In this document: positions 20,663 through 21,754 of the stretch, in pieces
Layout of the letters: every line of letters begins with the position of its first letter
Numbering within the stretch: position 1 is the stretch's first letter
From: a virus
DNA: 21,754 bases
IMG/VR virus record: IMGVR_UViG_3300044622_000057
Location: 1-21,754 of that record
Reading direction: 5' to 3' (one strand)
Position numbers and translations under genes: made by a program
The notes under the pieces: generated by a model
Databases searched by the model: none
Seen by the model: the letters and a program-made list of their open reading frames with translations, nothing else
What the model was told of the DNA's origin: nothing

Positions 20663-20680
20663 ATGTCAAACGTTGGACAT
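20663..20680. promoter_or_regulatory. 18-bp near-perfect palindrome, possible operator
   Basis: ATGTC, A, AACGTT, G, GACAT is self-complementary except for one mismatched pair. Such dyads are typical binding sites for dimeric regulators. It covers the possible -35 TTGGAC (20673-20678) of a weak rightward promoter whose -10 would be TATAGT (20698-20703), although that spacing (19 bases) is long. Confidence 0.4.
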
Positions 20681-20929
20681 TGGTCTTTGAAATTTTTTAT
20701 AGTGGGGTGGGGGGTGGCGTTTTGGCTTTGAGATTTTGAAAAATTGGATTTGCGGGTGAGGAACAGTGTTTATGTCCTACCCATTGTGTCGCTCTATTTT
20801 GGGGGTATGGGGGTATGGTGGGGTCAACGCCATAGCCATTCTGCAGACTTTATTGAAGTTTATTTTCCCCCATACTTTGTAAACTAGAGTTGTCAATGAG
20901 GGAGATCGCCCTCGGAGACACAACAACCA

Positions 20930-20946
20930 ATCGGGGACAAGTCCCC
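20930..20946. repeat. Left copy of a 17-bp inverted repeat, itself palindromic
   Basis: ATCGGGGACAAGTCCCC is repeated in inverted orientation at 21395-21411. Its core GGGGAC/GTCCCC pairs around AA. The bases GGGAGATCG at 20900-20908 also recur in inverted form next to the right copy. It precedes the ribosome-binding site of the 138-residue gene. Confidence 0.75.
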
Positions 20947-20969
20947 AATCAAACTCAAGGAGAGTTACT

Positions 20970-21386
20970 ATGTCAGTATCAACTAGAAGTCATGTCATCG
21001 CCATCAAGTCAGAGAGTGACGCATCTGCGAAAGCGGAGATTGCACGCATTGCGCTTAAGAAGCAACATGGTCGCAAGTCGCACGAGAGTGTTCGTGCATT
21101 GCTTCTGCCTGTGTTCGCTAGCGTGTGGTCAATAGAGCTTGTTGCGGGCGAAGGCTCAGGCTCAGGCAAGCAAGTGCTCGACTCAAGTGCAAGCGGATAT
21201 GAGGCTTGTCGCAAGGCACTTGGTCGCACAGTCACATTCATCTGTGGTGCTCGTGAGAGTAACGCCGTTGAAGTTCCACCCAAGCTGGTCAAGAAGCTCA
21301 CCAACGAGATTATTGACGCAGGCTTAACACAGAAGCAGTTCAATGCATTGCTCACGCAACTGCGTGCATCGGTTTCGTTTCAATAA
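20970..21386 (+). CDS. Hypothetical phage protein of the rightward gene set, 138 residues
   Basis: The product starts MSVSTRSHVIAIKSESDASA, with a basic helical region (AKAEIARIALKKQHGRKSHE) and ALLLPVFASVWSIELVAGEG at about residues 43-62, then a Gly/Ser loop, YEACRKALGRTVTFICGARE at about 76-95 and a C-terminal helix AGLTQKQFNALLTQLRASVSF. The 'VRALLLPVF..VW...V..G ... GYEACRKAL' layout resembles small early-region proteins I recall from environmental phages, with no known function. It is soluble with no enzyme motif. The ATG is preceded by CTCAAGGAG with a seven-base gap. It is bracketed by the two copies of an inverted repeat and is the first gene on the plus strand. The opposite strand also reads open but without a ribosome-binding site. 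Confidence 0.8.
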   Translation: MSVSTRSHVIAIKSESDASAKAEIARIALKKQHGRKSHESVRALLLPVFASVWSIELVAGEGSGSGKQVLDSSASGYEACRKALGRTVTFICGARESNAVEVPPKLVKKLTNEIIDAGLTQKQFNALLTQLRASVSFQ

Positions 21387-21394
21387 TCTCATTC

Positions 21395-21411
21395 GGGGAC
21401 TTGTCCCCGAT
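21395..21411. repeat. Right copy of the 17-bp inverted repeat
   Basis: GGGGACTTGTCCCCGAT is the exact reverse complement of 20930-20946. With its flanks (TCGGGGAC/GTCCCCGA, 21393-21410) it forms a palindrome, and continues into CTCCC so that CGATCTCCC (21408-21416) is the reverse complement of 20900-20908. It begins only six bases after the stop of the 138-residue gene. Confidence 0.75.
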
Positions 21412-21420
21412 CTCCCAGTT

Positions 21421-21447
21421 CACCGCAAGGGCGAGGCTCTTGCGGTG
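21421..21447 (+). terminator. Hairpin after the 138-residue gene, weak terminator or processing site
   Basis: CACCGCAAG (21421-21429) pairs perfectly with CTTGCGGTG (21439-21447) around nine bases (GGCGAGGCT). The sequence after it, TTTCATTCTTTG, is T-rich but interrupted, so termination would be partial. It stands between the 138- and 32-residue genes. Confidence 0.5.
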
Positions 21448-21487
21448 TTTCATTCTTTGTCCAATCAATAATCTCAAGGAGTTCATC

Positions 21488-21586
21488 ATGAGCAAAAGCA
21501 AACTTAATCTCATCAGACAAATCATGTTCCACGCATATCGTGAGGCGTGCCGTAACAAACGCCCCATGTCAATAATCATACGCTAA
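21488..21586 (+). CDS. Tiny basic protein, 32 residues
   Basis: The frame is open from 21401, but I start it at ATG 21488 because CTCAAGGAG lies six bases before it and the upstream part of the frame runs through two hairpins. The 32-residue product reads MSKSKLNLIRQIMFHAYREA then CRNKRPMSIIIR: a basic amphipathic helix with an Arg/Lys-rich end. Such micro-proteins are frequent in phage early regions and may bind host proteins or nucleic acid; no family was recognised. The strong ribosome-binding site, shared with both neighbours, is the best evidence that it is translated. Confidence 0.6.
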   Translation: MSKSKLNLIRQIMFHAYREACRNKRPMSIIIR

Positions 21587-21597
21587 GAGGCAACTCT

Positions 21598-21621
21598 GTA
21601 AGCACAGCGTGCTGTGCTTAC
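21598..21621. other. Perfect 24-bp hairpin between tiny genes
   Basis: GTAAGCACAGC (21598-21608) is the exact reverse complement of GCTGTGCTTAC (21611-21621), separated by two bases, so a ten-pair stem with a four-base loop forms. No U tract follows. A second small stem, GGGC/GCCC, lies at about 21623-21636. A transcript-processing or stability element, or a regulator-binding dyad, is likely. Confidence 0.6.
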
Positions 21622-21661
21622 GGGGCGATCCTGCCCATACAACAACTCTCAAGGAGAAACC

Positions 21662-21754
21662 ATGACACCAACCAAAGTCATCTCACACATCGTGTGCTCA
21701 ATCGCACTCGTCACATCCATCATCGTGGGTTTGTGGTGCATGAACGAATACGGC
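21662..21754 (+). CDS. Partial small membrane protein at the right edge
   Basis: An ATG at 21662 opens a frame that leaves the window after 31 residues. The visible part, MTPTKVISHIVCSIALVTSI then IVGLWCMNEYG, has a short polar start and one hydrophobic segment at about residues 7-26, so an N-terminal membrane anchor or signal sequence is probable. CTCAAGGAG lies five bases before the ATG. The frame remains open at the edge, so its length and function cannot be told. It belongs to the same gene set as the two upstream plus-strand genes. Confidence 0.6.
   Translation, partial: MTPTKVISHIVCSIALVTSIIVGLWCMNEYG

Larger units (their letters stand above)
20506..20969. other. Strand-switch intergenic region
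   Basis: This 464-bp spacer between the leftward late operon and the rightward genes holds no convincing gene. It contains a palindrome serving as possible -10 for both strands (20553-20562), a plus-strand terminator (20627-20655), a near-perfect 18-bp palindrome (20663-20680), G-rich runs (about 20704-20718 and 20801-20823), an inverted repeat GTATGGGGG/CCCCCATAC (20805-20813, 20867-20875), and a hyphenated palindrome just before the next gene. A switch of transcription direction is the obvious role; an origin cannot be ruled out. Confidence 0.7.

Noticed and set aside
20840-20890. A sigma-70 promoter directly before the 138-residue gene (TTGAAG ... TAAACT)
   Set aside because: The spacing of 21 bases is too long, and no other pair at 16-18 bases matches well.
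20990-21355. Minus-strand open frame (121 residues) opposite the 138-residue gene
   Set aside because: It has no ribosome-binding site, whereas the plus-strand frame has CTCAAGGAG at the right distance.

Overview
The window is a stretch of a tailed double-stranded DNA phage (class Caudoviricetes), most likely an uncultured environmental, probably aquatic, podovirus-like phage. The basis is a complete minus-strand packaging, head and tail module read from right to left: small terminase (20505), large terminase (19937), portal (18387), a 64-residue protein, a GroES-like co-chaperonin (15653), scaffold (15202), a conserved 149-residue protein, a capsid decoration-type protein (13799) and the major capsid protein (13170). 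Adaptor and tail-end proteins and fibres follow further left. No tape-measure, tube or sheath gene lies between head and fibre genes, which fits a short tail. No integrase, repressor, ribosomal or other cellular gene is present. The host cannot be read from the sequence.

Layout. 1-1250: small, probably membrane-linked or accessory late genes, one running off the left edge. 1251-6474: fibre and tail-surface genes, including a 1131-residue fibre with about 41 copies of a 17-residue repeat and an S74 self-cleaving chaperone, and a 260-residue protein with ten copies of a different repeat. 6471-8887: SU10-type adaptor, tiny basic proteins, a zinc-ribbon protein and a 309-residue tail/connector protein. 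8884-11411: a dense run of overlapping, mostly small, Lys/Gly/Met-rich genes of conserved phage families, plus a coiled-coil membrane protein and a small structural protein. 11411-12240: a probable head-surface protein, then an intergenic control region with promoter, UUCG-loop terminator and a 73-nt tRNA-like fold. 12241-20505: the head and packaging module, with overlapping or nearly touching genes.

20506-21754 is different in organisation. The strand switches to plus, genes are small and unrecognised, and every spacer holds palindromes. All three plus-strand genes are preceded by the same nine bases, CTCAAGGAG. The switch region carries a palindromic AGTGTACACT that can serve as the -10 of promoters in both directions, and a plus-strand terminator about 90 bp downstream. 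The short transcript these would define contains CTCCTTGAG, the exact complement of the shared ribosome-binding sequence. This makes it a candidate phage small RNA acting on the rightward (probably early) genes, and it is the most interesting unproven signal in the window.

The leftward genes form the late programme: terminase and portal package DNA into a shell built by capsid, scaffold and decoration proteins with a phage-encoded GroES-like factor, and adaptor and fibre proteins complete the tail. Family names given here come from recognising sequence patterns by eye. No database search was run.
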